This document shows positions 1-7,992 of a stretch of 37,656 nucleotides of DNA, piece after piece; position 1 is the stretch's first letter, and every line of letters starts with the position of its first letter. Origin of the DNA: Erysipelotrichaceae bacterium (GTDB lineage: Bacteria; Bacillota_I; Bacilli_A; Erysipelotrichales; Coprobacillaceae); the NCBI GenBank assembly GCA_018365815.1, contig JAGZJH010000023.1:1-37656 (forward strand), written 5' to 3'. The notes under the pieces were generated by a model. That model was given only the letters and a program-made list of their open reading frames with translations. It searched no databases and was not told where the DNA came from. Made by a program: the position numbers and the translations under genes.

Positions 1-728
1 TCAAAACTTAAATCTTTATTGAGTGTTTTATCTTGGTAAAATACCGGTTCAAGCGGATCGTTTTTGGCAGTGATGATTTCAACGGGTTCTTCTTCTAAAT
101 CATTAAACATTTTATCTGGAAAAATCGGTTGTTTTTTCTTTTTCTTTTGTTGGTGAACTTGTGAAATTTCACGATAGTTTTGAATTTGTTTTTCTTTAAA
201 TTTTACGATTTTTTGTTTATGTTTAATGTAATATCTTCCAAGCATTAATGCAAGTCCGGTAACCAACAATAAACTACACGCAATAATTGTTCCGATATAG
301 TCAAATAACATACTAAAACTTCCATAAAGTAAAGAACCGATTAGTCCCCCTCGAATAATGGAAGATTGCACAAAAAATAAATTAATGACATTCATTCCTT
401 TAATACTATGATCACTTGGTGAGGAAGCTAATGTAATGAGTGCAATTAAAATTAAATATAACCCTACAGCCTCGGGTGAAGTGTATTTTGGGTGTTCTAA
501 TTTAATTAAAAAACATATCGCATGAATTAAAATGATACCATAAATAATACCTGTAAAATTACCAAAAAAATAAGCGAACAGATAATTAATATTCACGCCC
601 ACGATCCCTAGTTTTAATGAAGCAATCACAATTAAAAAGATGATTAATAAAATAATCATTCTAAGTTGTAGACGTTCATTAAATAAGGTATCTTGGTCTT
701 TTTTCTTTCTTTTTTTTGTAGTTGCCAT
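1..728 (-). CDS. spoIIIE: FtsK/SpoIIIE-type DNA translocase, N-terminal part (partial)
   Basis: Only the first ~242 residues lie in the window; the gene continues past base 1. The start ATG (728-726) has a GGAGG-type ribosome binding site at 735-739. The protein begins with a short basic stretch, then four hydrophobic segments within about residues 24-170, then a Lys/Gln-rich and acidic linker. This is the layout of the membrane anchor and linker of FtsK/SpoIIIE translocases, which pump DNA through the closing septum during division or sporulation. The motor domain is outside the window, so the assignment rests on topology and on context: in Bacillus, spoIIIE lies near rnjB and the dipicolinate synthase genes, as here. 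FtsK versus SpoIIIE cannot be separated from this fragment. Confidence 0.75.
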   Translation of the reverse strand, partial: MATTKKRKKKDQDTLFNERLQLRMIILLIIFLIVIASLKLGIVGVNINYLFAYFFGNFTGIIYGIILIHAICFLIKLEHPKYTSPEAVGLYLILIALITLASSPSDHSIKGMNVINLFFVQSSIIRGGLIGSLLYGSFSMLFDYIGTIIACSLLLVTGLALMLGRYYIKHKQKIVKFKEKQIQNYREISQVHQQKKKKKQPIFPDKMFNDLEEEPVEIITAKNDPLEPVFYQDKTLNKDLSF

Positions 729-797
729 AAAAAACCTCCAATCACAATTATACCAAAGTCACTTTACAAAATAAAGAAAAAGCAAGTATGACCTTGC

Positions 798-2486
798 TTA
801 AATCTCTATAATCACAGGTAAAATTACCGGTTTTTTTCCTGTTTGTTTTGTAATAAATTTATAGACTTTATCTTTAATCATTTGTCTGATTTCTGTTGTT
901 TCGATTTCAAGATTATCTTTATTTTCATTTAAAGTATCTTCTGCGATTTTAAATATCCCTTTAACAATATGCTCTGAATCTTTTAAATAAACAAATCCAC
1001 GTGTTTGCACATCTGTATTAGCGATAATTTCACGTTGATGGTTGATGGTCATCCCAATAATTACTACACCATCATTAGATAATTGAATACGATCGTCAAT
1101 GACTTTCATTCCCACATCACCAACACCAATTCCATCAATCATCACATCTTCTACTTCATAAAAATCACGACTTGGTTCAAGTAATCCATCTTTAAAAGTG
1201 ATTTCTTCCCCATTATCCATAATAATAACATGATCGTCACTCATTCCCATATCTAAAGCAATGGCACGATTGGCAATGAAATGTTGATATTCGCCACGAA
1301 TTGGAATGTAATATTTTGGTTTAAATAATTGCAACATTACTTTAATATCTTCCACAGAGGCGTGCATACTTGATAAATCTTTATTTTTGAAAATATGGAT
1401 TTTCGCATCTGTTTTATATAATTCATTTTGGGCTTTGTTAGCAATTTTTTCTGTTCCGGGAACAACCGGTGAAACAACAATAAACGTATCATTTTCTTTA
1501 ATTCTTAAAACATCATCACCACCATCGATAATATCACTAATATCGTGGTAAATTCTTGTAGGTTGTCCGGTTAATAATACGACTAATTGATCGTCAATGC
1601 CCGGTTTACCGATTTGTGTTTTAAAAGCCACGTTTTCTTTTGGAATATCGATGACTGCTTTTTTAAGTTGTTGACCCATACGAACTAAAGAATTGGTGTT
1701 ATCGTATTTATCACGACCGTAAAATACAATTTTACGGTTATAACGTTTTGTAAGTTCAACGATTTCTTTCGTTCTAAAAATATTTTGTGCATATGAAGCC
1801 ACGATAATTCTTGATGAAGCTTCTTCAAAAATAGAATTAATTTTATCCGTAATTTTATGGTGTGGTGAAGTATATCCCGGTCTTGAAGCATAACTTGATT
1901 CACAAAGCAAAGCCAAAACCCCTTCATTACTGATTTCCATCATTGATTGTATATCAGTTTTAAATCCTTCAGGTGCTCCAAAATCAATGATAAATTCGCC
2001 TGCATAAACGATATATCCCTCACTTGTTTTAAAAGCAATTCCCACAGTTCCGGGAATTGAATGTGTTAGAGGAAAAAAACGAATGGTTACGCCCCCTACT
2101 TCAATTTCACTTTTACGTGCTACACGTTTAATATTAGGTTTAATTTTAACACGTTTATTAGCATTATGTTTTTGAATCATTTCTTCAATTAAATCCGCAG
2201 TTAAATTAGGGGCATAAACCACTAAATCCATTTCCTCTAGTAAGTAAGGAAGTGCTGCCATTGTATCATCATGACCATGTGTAATAAATATTCCTTGTAT
2301 ATCACTTTCGCGTTCTTTTAAATAGTCAAAACTTGGAATAATCACATCTACTCCTAATTTTTCTGATTCAGGAAAACGAAAACCTGCGTCGACAATAAAT
2401 AATTTATTATTAATGTTGATTACATATAAGTTTTTTCCCATTTCAGCTTGTCCACCAAGCGCTATGATTTTTACTAAATCACTCAT
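798..2486 (-). CDS. rnjB: RNase J2-like beta-CASP metallo-beta-lactamase ribonuclease, eroded active site
   Basis: The 562-residue protein has full RNase J architecture: metallo-beta-lactamase core, beta-CASP insert and C-terminal domain. RNase J is a 5'-3' exo- and endoribonuclease of mRNA decay. The first metal motif reads HGHDDT (70-75) where active RNase J1 has HGHEDH, so the last His is Thr75. The TGDFK motif is AGEFI, putting Glu at 164. The late HGEYR motif is RGEYQ, with Arg397 replacing His. H70, H72, D74, H142 and H375 remain. Such losses are typical of RNase J2, the weak partner in J1/J2 complexes. The start has AGGAGTG upstream near 2498-2504. Its position between dpaB and spoIIIE matches Bacillus rnjB. 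It may be mainly structural and need a J1 partner encoded elsewhere. Confidence 0.88.
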   Translation of the reverse strand: MSDLVKIIALGGQAEMGKNLYVININNKLFIVDAGFRFPESEKLGVDVIIPSFDYLKERESDIQGIFITHGHDDTMAALPYLLEEMDLVVYAPNLTADLIEEMIQKHNANKRVKIKPNIKRVARKSEIEVGGVTIRFFPLTHSIPGTVGIAFKTSEGYIVYAGEFIIDFGAPEGFKTDIQSMMEISNEGVLALLCESSYASRPGYTSPHHKITDKINSIFEEASSRIIVASYAQNIFRTKEIVELTKRYNRKIVFYGRDKYDNTNSLVRMGQQLKKAVIDIPKENVAFKTQIGKPGIDDQLVVLLTGQPTRIYHDISDIIDGGDDVLRIKENDTFIVVSPVVPGTEKIANKAQNELYKTDAKIHIFKNKDLSSMHASVEDIKVMLQLFKPKYYIPIRGEYQHFIANRAIALDMGMSDDHVIIMDNGEEITFKDGLLEPSRDFYEVEDVMIDGIGVGDVGMKVIDDRIQLSNDGVVIIGMTINHQREIIANTDVQTRGFVYLKDSEHIVKGIFKIAEDTLNENKDNLEIETTEIRQMIKDKVYKFITKQTGKKPVILPVIIEI

Positions 2487-2575
2487 TTATTTTAATCACT
2501 CCTTTATTTTATTAAATAATAATCTAATCTTATTATACATGAAAAAAGAAGTAATTAAAACAAAATAAGCAATTT

Positions 2576-3163
2576 TTATAATGGTGAAGTAATGACTGGT
2601 TGAATTTGTTGAAGTAATAACGCTTTTTCTAATGTGTCAATTAACAAATTAGGATTACAAACCATACTATTTGGTTTATTGACACAATCATCTTGCCCAA
2701 AAGGGATAAAGAATATATTTTTAGTTTTCATTAATTTCATAATATTCTCGCCGCTATTTCCTAATGCATCATTGGTAAAAATTCCTAAAATCACCGGTTT
2801 TTGATTACGCAAAGTCGCTTTAATCGCCATTGTTAAAGCATTATCACAAATTCCATTTGCGATTTTCGATAACGTATTGGCTGTACAAGGTAGGACTACT
2901 AAAGCGTCTAAAGGATATTTTGGTCCTAATAATTCTGCTTCGTGGATTGTTGTGATGATTTGATCTTTATCTGTAATCATTTTTATTTCATTTTTTAAAT
3001 CTTCTTTTTTCATAAAACGACTATCTTGATGATAAAGTGTATCCGACATCACACAAGTTAAATTTGCTTTTGTATCTTTAAGTTTTCTAAAACTCTTTAA
3101 TGATTTTTCTAAACTACAAAAAGAAGCACTCATTCCAATTCCAATTTTTTTATTTTCAAGCAT
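2576..3163 (-). CDS. dpaB: Dipicolinate synthase subunit B
   Basis: A 195-residue flavoprotein-fold subunit of dipicolinate synthase (SpoVFB). With DpaA it makes dipicolinic acid from 4-hydroxy-tetrahydrodipicolinate in the mother cell, for deposit in the spore core. It shows the N-terminal strand and glycine turn KKIGIGMSAS and the family segment PCTANTLSKIANGICDNAL near the middle; length matches the family (~200). I chose the ATG at 3163, with a GGGGG stretch just upstream. An in-frame upstream ATG at 3178 would sit inside that stretch. The start overlaps the dpaA stop by 8 bp, so the two genes are probably translationally coupled. Confidence 0.9.
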   Translation of the reverse strand: MLENKKIGIGMSASFCSLEKSLKSFRKLKDTKANLTCVMSDTLYHQDSRFMKKEDLKNEIKMITDKDQIITTIHEAELLGPKYPLDALVVLPCTANTLSKIANGICDNALTMAIKATLRNQKPVILGIFTNDALGNSGENIMKLMKTKNIFFIPFGQDDCVNKPNSMVCNPNLLIDTLEKALLLQQIQPVITSPL

Positions 3164-3932
3164 TATAATCCCCCACAATTTTTTGAGCTAAAATAATTCC
3201 CGCTTGTTTATAAGCATAACTACTAGGTAATGCCGGTAAAATATAATCATGTAAACCATATACTTTTTCATGGTGATAGCCATATGGATACGAGGCAATA
3301 TCAAATAAGTACACATCTTTTGAAAGTTTCTCCAACATTTCATCATTGATGACTTCTTGAGGTACCGTATTAATAATTATTTTTGTATTTTTAGATAAAA
3401 CTTCTTCTATTTTAACCAAATCAACTTGTCGATTGATTTGTTCATCATTGGGTTCAACGACTTTTACTTTTGCATTTAATGCAGTTAATTTTTCATAAAT
3501 CTCTTTTCCACAATGACCAAACCCGATTAATACAACTTGACTATTTTCAATAGGATAAGGTCTTTTTTGAATGATTTCACTGATTAGTCCTTCAGCAGTG
3601 AGTTTCGCATTTTCCTTTACGACATTTTCATCTTCTAATAAAGTCACTAATTTAAAATGAAAAATATGTTGTAGTTTTTTTAATGTTTCATTACTTTTAC
3701 CGGTATAAATAATTGTTTCTTTGTTTAAACGGTTAAAAAATGCGTTATCCAGTAGTTTAGTATAATTACCGTTATAACAAATTCGATTTGATGAAATACC
3801 ATTAATGCCTAAAAAGATAAAATCTAATTTTTCTGGCATATTTAATGAATCGTAAATAATTGCGTTATTTTTAATTAATTCGAGCTCCGTATATTTCATA
3901 CGCTTATCATCATCTAAAATAAATCCTTTCAT
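3156..3932 (-). CDS. dpaA: Dipicolinate synthase subunit A
   Basis: A 258-residue NAD(P)-dependent subunit (SpoVFA) that forms dipicolinate synthase with DpaB. A Rossmann-type nucleotide-binding turn (VVLIGFGHCGKEIYEKL) lies about two thirds of the way along, after an N-terminal domain containing DDKRMKYTELEL. I chose the ATG at 3932 because a GAGGTGA ribosome binding site lies directly upstream. The frame stays open further upstream, but that extension is not family-like and would run into the promoter. The protein is somewhat shorter than the ~300 residues of the Bacillus subunit. A terminator isolates the gene from the desulfidase gene upstream, so it probably has its own sporulation promoter. 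The gene ends in TGA. Confidence 0.9.
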   Translation of the reverse strand: MKGFILDDDKRMKYTELELIKNNAIIYDSLNMPEKLDFIFLGINGISSNRICYNGNYTKLLDNAFFNRLNKETIIYTGKSNETLKKLQHIFHFKLVTLLEDENVVKENAKLTAEGLISEIIQKRPYPIENSQVVLIGFGHCGKEIYEKLTALNAKVKVVEPNDEQINRQVDLVKIEEVLSKNTKIIINTVPQEVINDEMLEKLSKDVYLFDIASYPYGYHHEKVYGLHDYILPALPSSYAYKQAGIILAQKIVGDYNA

Positions 3933-3948
3933 CTTGTTCACCTCGTTT

Positions 3949-3976
3949 ATATATATGATAAAAGTCAAAAAATAGT
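3949..3976 (-). promoter_or_regulatory. Candidate sigma-K-like promoter for dpaA-dpaB
   Basis: On the minus strand an AC dinucleotide (3976-3975) is followed after 17 bases by CATATATATA (starting at 3957), about 15 bases before the dpaA ribosome binding site. Sigma-K promoters have AC, 16-17 bp, then CATAnnnTA. The -35 and CATA match; the distal TA is one base out of register. In Bacillus the spoVF operon is transcribed by sigma-K in the mother cell. No good sigma-A promoter is seen here. The match is weak because the region is AT-rich. Confidence 0.3.
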
Positions 3977-3998
3977 GAGATGATTCAAGCGATAAAAA

Positions 3999-4040
3999 AA
4001 TAGAAAACTTAGATGTTTTAAACCATCTAGGTTCTCTATT
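3999..4040 (-). terminator. Rho-independent terminator after the desulfidase gene
   Basis: On the minus strand a 17-bp stem (4040-4024 with 4015-3999), containing one G-U pair and one mismatch, closes an 8-base loop and is followed by a run of T. It begins just after the stop at 4045 and separates that gene from dpaA. Confidence 0.75.
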
Positions 4041-4044
4041 ATCA

Positions 4045-5325
4045 TTAAATTTCTTTTTCAAGCATAATTTCTAATATTTCATGATCTGTTTCTTTCATAC
4101 CAAGTTTACCTAAACGACCTACAGCATAAATGGTATTTTCAATTGAATGTTTTAAAATTCCATCATCACAGTTATAACTACAATTTTGCATCGCTAAATA
4201 ATGAGCCATCATACTTGCATCAATGGAAGTAGCAATTTTAGCAGCACATGATGCCTTAGCACCGTCACATACAATTCCCGGTATGTTGGCTAATGTATTT
4301 TGGATTGTCATATTAATTTGTTCTAATGAGCCATTACATAAATAAGTGACTGTTGCCCCTGCCGAACACCCCGCACTGACAGCCCCACAAAAGGCTGATA
4401 AACGCCCTATTTGTGTTTTTTGATGAATTGTTACTAAATTTGAAAATACTAAACCACGATATAATTTTTCTTTTGATAAATGATGATAAGAAGCATAAAC
4501 AATGACCGGTACAGAAGAAGTAATTCCTTGATTTCCACTTCCTGAATTAGTGACTACCGGAAGTGAACACCCTGACATTCTCGCTTCTGAAGCCGAAGCC
4601 GTATAGGCTTTCATTTGTGTTAAAGCATCTTGACAAGGGTAGGCTTCTAATAACATTTTTCCAATTCCAACACCATAATTTCCCTTTAATCCCTCTTTTG
4701 CAATTGCCATATTATATTCAATTTGACGGTCTAATAATTCTTTGACTTCTTCAATTTCAATTGTTGAAGCAAATTCATAAATATCTTTAATATTTAAAAT
4801 ACTTCGATCAGTTAAAGCCCCTAAGTATTTTGTATGATCTGTTTGTGTTTCAAAAATAACTTCATCATCTTTAATGATTTTTGTAATATTCGTATGTGTG
4901 CCTTGAATTTCCACAAAGGCACTATGTTCTTGGTTTGTGACTATAATTTGTATATGTAAAGGAATTTTAGATTCAAGTAACTCTACTTTACAAAAATCTG
5001 TTCCTAATAAAGATTTTGTTGTTTTAATATGTTCATCTGAAACTGTATTAATGACTTCTAATTTTTTTGACGGTTCACCGGCAACTACCCCTATAATTGC
5101 ACTTGCTTCAATTCCAACTAAATGACCGGTATTAGGAACGGTCACACATTTTGCATTTTTAATAATATTCCCACTACATTTCACAATCATTGAAGCAGGC
5201 ATAGCTGCTAAAACTTCTTTTGCTTTAGCACACGCATAAGCAATTGCAATCGGTTCTGTACATCCCATCGCCGGTACAAGTTCTTCTTTTAAAATTTGTA
5301 AATATTCTTGTTTATGTTTAATCAT
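4045..5325 (-). CDS. L-cysteine desulfidase family protein (UPF0597, CyuA/YhaM-like)
   Basis: A 426-residue member of the UPF0597 family, related to serine dehydratase alpha subunits. Studied members break L-cysteine into pyruvate, ammonia and sulfide using an oxygen-sensitive [4Fe-4S] cluster. The N-terminal MGCTEPIAIAYA motif (Cys22) and later cysteines in the SGCSLP, CGAVSAGCSAG and VCDGAKASC segments are the expected cluster and active-site elements. The ATG has GAGGGAG upstream, and a clear sigma-A promoter lies 24-52 bases ahead. A terminator follows, so it is a single-gene unit. It suggests cysteine catabolism or sulfide release in an anaerobe. The exact substrate is inferred. Confidence 0.85.
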   Translation of the reverse strand: MIKHKQEYLQILKEELVPAMGCTEPIAIAYACAKAKEVLAAMPASMIVKCSGNIIKNAKCVTVPNTGHLVGIEASAIIGVVAGEPSKKLEVINTVSDEHIKTTKSLLGTDFCKVELLESKIPLHIQIIVTNQEHSAFVEIQGTHTNITKIIKDDEVIFETQTDHTKYLGALTDRSILNIKDIYEFASTIEIEEVKELLDRQIEYNMAIAKEGLKGNYGVGIGKMLLEAYPCQDALTQMKAYTASASEARMSGCSLPVVTNSGSGNQGITSSVPVIVYASYHHLSKEKLYRGLVFSNLVTIHQKTQIGRLSAFCGAVSAGCSAGATVTYLCNGSLEQINMTIQNTLANIPGIVCDGAKASCAAKIATSIDASMMAHYLAMQNCSYNCDDGILKHSIENTIYAVGRLGKLGMKETDHEILEIMLEKEI

Positions 5326-5348
5326 ATTTCTCCCTCACTTTTGCCCTT

Positions 5349-5377
5349 ATTTTACAATACCCCTCCTTTTATTTCAA
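5349..5377 (-). promoter_or_regulatory. Sigma-A promoter for the desulfidase gene
   Basis: On the minus strand TTGAAA (5377-5372), a 17-bp spacer and TAAAAT (5354-5349) lie 24 bases ahead of the start codon. Confidence 0.6.
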
Positions 5378-5444
5378 TATGATTTCATTAAGAAATAAGT
5401 TCACTTGATAAATTTCAAAAATTTGTATGTATTTTCAAATATTT

Positions 5445-5855
5445 CTAAGCAGTTTTATCGTTATTTAAATTATCAGATACAATCGATTGTTTAAGCTCAT
5501 AAAACTTTGATTTTATATCACTTTTACCACTTTTTTGATACCTATACCATGAAATTAGACTACAAATTACTGTAATGATAAAGGTTAAAGAGATTGGATA
5601 TTGAAATTTAAATAGTTTAAATAAGAAAAATATTAAAAGTGAAGATAATAAAGTAGCAATGATGTAAATTGTTTTAACGTATTTATCTATAAAAGTATAA
5701 TCTAATGATAAAAAATATTCGTTCCATTTATTTGTTTTTTGATGAAATTGTTTACCTTTAATGACAAATGATAATAAAACATTTAGTAATGCTATAGCTT
5801 TTGTACTAATCACTTTAATAACAATAATCACTGTTAATAGTAATAACTTTTTCAT
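5445..5855 (-). CDS. Small integral membrane protein of unknown function
   Basis: A 136-residue protein with three likely membrane segments: about residues 3-32, 62-82 and 86-105. It has a short polar C-terminal tail. I do not recognise the family. The start has an AAGGAGAG ribosome binding site, and the ATG overlaps the stop of the preceding (broken) gene in a TAATG arrangement, so translation was probably coupled. Together with that gene it lies downstream of a MerR-type promoter at 6334-6364. Because the first gene of the pair is disrupted, this one may have lost its partner. Confidence 0.65.
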   Translation of the reverse strand: MKKLLLLTVIIVIKVISTKAIALLNVLLSFVIKGKQFHQKTNKWNEYFLSLDYTFIDKYVKTIYIIATLLSSLLIFFLFKLFKFQYPISLTFIITVICSLISWYRYQKSGKSDIKSKFYELKQSIVSDNLNNDKTA

Positions 5856-6302
5856 TAAAATTTCTCTCCTTGTTCTTTATTTTTATAGTAAATAGTTGTA
5901 ATCAGTTCAACGATCCAACTCATTGATAATAGAAGTCCTAAAATAATCAAAATGGTCACTGACAAAAAATTTTCAGTAAAACAGAATACAATGATAGATA
6001 ATATTACCCCTATGAAAATCAGTGCTTGAAAAATAACAAAAGATGAAGATTGACTTTTCAATTTAATAATTCGGTTTCTTACATTATTTTTTAAGACTAT
6101 ACCTTCTTTTGTGTAATTATTAGAAAAGGCTCGGATTAAACTGTTTAATCCAATTGACAACACCATAAAAGAAATAACAAAATTTTCTATTTGCAAAATC
6201 ATTCAATTAGAGGGAGTTATCAAATCTTTCATCAAAGAATAAACGTCCATTACACAAAGAATAATCACGATGATTAACCCTTTTTTTGTTGTAAACTTTC
6301 AT
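5855..6302 (-). pseudogene. Disrupted small membrane protein gene (frameshift at A7, then in-frame TGA)
   Basis: The open part (5855-6202, 115 residues) has three hydrophobic segments but no ribosome binding site before its ATG. The codon just before that ATG, in the same frame, is TGA (6205-6203), and the frame continues upstream as a hydrophobic stretch (GLIIVIILCVMDVYSL). That stretch joins a plausible N-terminus, MKVYNKK (ATG at 6302), only if one base is removed from a run of seven A. The reconstructed product would be ~147 residues with an extra membrane segment, like small membrane proteins I recall from other Bacillota. I read this as a gene broken by one indel and one nonsense change. 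The A7 tract could also allow slippage, but the TGA would still stop translation. Confidence 0.6.
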
Positions 6303-6333
6303 ACTTTCACACTCACTGTATCAAGGCATCAAA

Positions 6334-6364
6334 AGTATAAACTATACATCAACTGTAAAGTCAA
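6334..6364 (-). promoter_or_regulatory. MerR-type promoter/operator facing the membrane-protein genes
   Basis: On the minus strand TTGACT (6364-6359), a 19-bp spacer and TATACT (6339-6334). The spacer holds the partial dyad TACAGTTGATGTA. A 29-base stretch here matches the promoter ahead of the acetyltransferase gene at about 25 positions. The long 19-bp spacer is the hallmark of promoters activated by DNA untwisting by MerR proteins. The -35 box overlaps the merR stop codon. Confidence 0.65.
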
Positions 6365-7173
6365 TCATTTTCTTTAATCTTAATCATAATCTTTGTGATG
6401 TAATCATCTTCACTAGAAATAACAAAATCATTTAACCCTATCTCATAAGCATAACCGGTAAGTTGTAAATTATTTTGTTTAGCATAATCCAGCATTTTTT
6501 GATATAGCGCTGGCAATTTATTCCATGGACCTTTTTGATAACCACAAAGATATTTTCCTTTTTGTTTGATATGAGCATTTGTCGTAGACTTGTTATTTAA
6601 GGCAATCGTATATATTCCCTCATATTTTTCATAATTCATTTGATAAACATTTTCAAGTGAAATAAAACTTCCTATCCCCATACGTATTTGTTCTATCCCC
6701 CATATATCTTTCAACTGGTAAAAAATTTGTGATAAATCATCTTTTAAAAAGTCATAAGAATAAACTAAAATTTTTTCTATTTCGCATTCTTCAATTCTAA
6801 TATCTTGTTGAGGCAAAGTTTCACAGAAAATAATTTGCTCTTTCTTACTTTGTATCGTTTTTTTAATGTCTTTTAATTTTTGAATTTGTTGATCAAGTTC
6901 TTTTTCTTTCTCATTCACAATTTTCAAAAAATTAGCAGGCATCGGATTTTTTCGATAAATTTCAATTTCTTCAATACTCATATTCAACTCTTTTAACATA
7001 CGGATATATTCAAAATCAATACTTTGTGAAAGATCATAATAACGATAGCCATTATTTGCTCTTGTTATCGGGGAAAAAAGGCCGATTTCATCATAATAAT
7101 GTAATGTTCGTTTATTCACTTCATGTAATTTCGCAAACTGGGCAGTTGTTAGTCTTTTAATCTCTTTTTTCAT
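6361..7173 (-). CDS. MerR family transcriptional regulator with C-terminal effector-binding domain
   Basis: A 270-residue regulator. Residues ~8-75 form the MerR winged helix-turn-helix (TTAQFAKLHEVNKRTLHYYD, then NGYRYYDLSQ). A coiled-coil dimerisation helix follows (~95-125), then a GyrI/BmrR-like domain with the CGYQKGPWNKL segment. Such proteins bind small, often lipophilic or cationic ligands and switch promoters with 19-bp spacers. I chose the ATG at 7173, which has GGAG upstream; a longer reading frame to 7245 would cross the divergent promoter. The gene is divergent from the acetyltransferase gene and is flanked on both sides by matching operators, so it probably controls both neighbours and perhaps itself. 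Confidence 0.88.
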   Translation of the reverse strand: MKKEIKRLTTAQFAKLHEVNKRTLHYYDEIGLFSPITRANNGYRYYDLSQSIDFEYIRMLKELNMSIEEIEIYRKNPMPANFLKIVNEKEKELDQQIQKLKDIKKTIQSKKEQIIFCETLPQQDIRIEECEIEKILVYSYDFLKDDLSQIFYQLKDIWGIEQIRMGIGSFISLENVYQMNYEKYEGIYTIALNNKSTTNAHIKQKGKYLCGYQKGPWNKLPALYQKMLDYAKQNNLQLTGYAYEIGLNDFVISSEDDYITKIMIKIKEND

Positions 7174-7190
7174 TTTTACTATTCTCCTTA

Positions 7191-7221
7191 TTGACATTAC
7201 AGTTACTGTATACTTTATCAT
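7191..7221 (+). promoter_or_regulatory. MerR-type promoter/operator facing the acetyltransferase gene
   Basis: TTGACA (7191-7196), a 19-bp spacer and TATCAT (7216-7221). A perfect dyad, TACAG-TTA-CTGTA (7198-7210), sits in the spacer. This is the classic site for a MerR activator, placed between merR and the divergent GNAT gene. Confidence 0.75.
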
Positions 7222-7256
7222 ACATGATGTAAAAGTTGAAGACAAGGAGAAGAATA

Positions 7257-7889
7257 ATGAAAATAGAATTACGAGAATATCAAAAACAAGATTTTAAAGT
7301 TTTAGAAACAATCATTAGAGAAACATGGCATTATGAAGAATTTGCCAGTTCAAAAACGGCAACAAAGTTAGCAAAAGTATTTTTAAGCAGCTGTTTAACA
7401 AACTATACTTTTTCTAGAGTAGCAATCGTCGATGGAAATGTTGTAGGTATTATATTGGTAAATAATATTGCGAAACATAAGTGCAAGTTTTCTCACAGAC
7501 TGTTGCAGATAAAATCAATACTATCCTTATACATTTCAAAAGAAGGACGAAATGTTTCGAAAATATTTGGTAGTGTTAATGGAATAGATAAGCAATTATT
7601 AAAAGAAAATAACAAGATTTATCCAGCCGAACTTGCCTTATTTGCTGTAAGTTCTTCATGTAGAGGAAAAGGAATTGGAAAAATGCTTTTTCAATCCGCT
7701 TTGAACTATATGAAACAAGAAAAACTGAAAGAATTCTATTTGTTTACAGATACGAGTTGTAATTATGGTTTTTATGAGCATCAAGGAATGAAGAGACGAA
7801 TAGAAAAGAAGCATACCTTTAATATTAAAGGGACACAAGCGAAAATGAATTTTTTTATCTATGATTATCAGTTTAATCATCATCAATAA
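7257..7889 (+). CDS. GNAT family N-acetyltransferase
   Basis: A 210-residue acetyl-CoA-dependent acetyltransferase. The acetyl-CoA binding motif A is seen as LALFAVSSSCRGKGIGKML (about residues 122-140), and a late YGFYEHQGMKR segment is typical of the fold's end. The substrate cannot be told. The ATG at 7257 has AAGGAG at 7244-7249; an in-frame TTG at 7236 would lie ahead of that site. The gene is transcribed from a MerR-type promoter, so it is probably induced by a small molecule, possibly one that the enzyme modifies. Confidence 0.82.
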   Translation: MKIELREYQKQDFKVLETIIRETWHYEEFASSKTATKLAKVFLSSCLTNYTFSRVAIVDGNVVGIILVNNIAKHKCKFSHRLLQIKSILSLYISKEGRNVSKIFGSVNGIDKQLLKENNKIYPAELALFAVSSSCRGKGIGKMLFQSALNYMKQEKLKEFYLFTDTSCNYGFYEHQGMKRRIEKKHTFNIKGTQAKMNFFIYDYQFNHHQ

Positions 7890-7965
7890 ACGGGAATTTT
7901 AAGGGTTGATTTAAAGTAAATTCTTTCTTATATCATCTTATATTTATAAACTATTTTGAATATGC

Positions 7966-7987
7966 TATAATATTTGAACTAAGGAGG
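7966..7987 (+). promoter_or_regulatory. Extended -10 promoter and ribosome binding site of the ABC-F gene
   Basis: TATGCTATAAT is an extended -10 element (TATAAT at 7966-7971). AAGGAGG follows at 7981-7987, a few bases before the ATG at 7993, so the 5' leader is very short. The -35 is poor. Confidence 0.5.
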
Positions 7988-7992
7988 ATATT

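Noticed and set aside
6207..6302. A 31-residue minus-strand open frame starting MKVYNKK
   Set aside because: No ribosome binding site. After the A7 run its sequence is polar and unfamiliar, while the alternate frame gives a membrane helix that continues into the next gene; treated as part of the broken gene.
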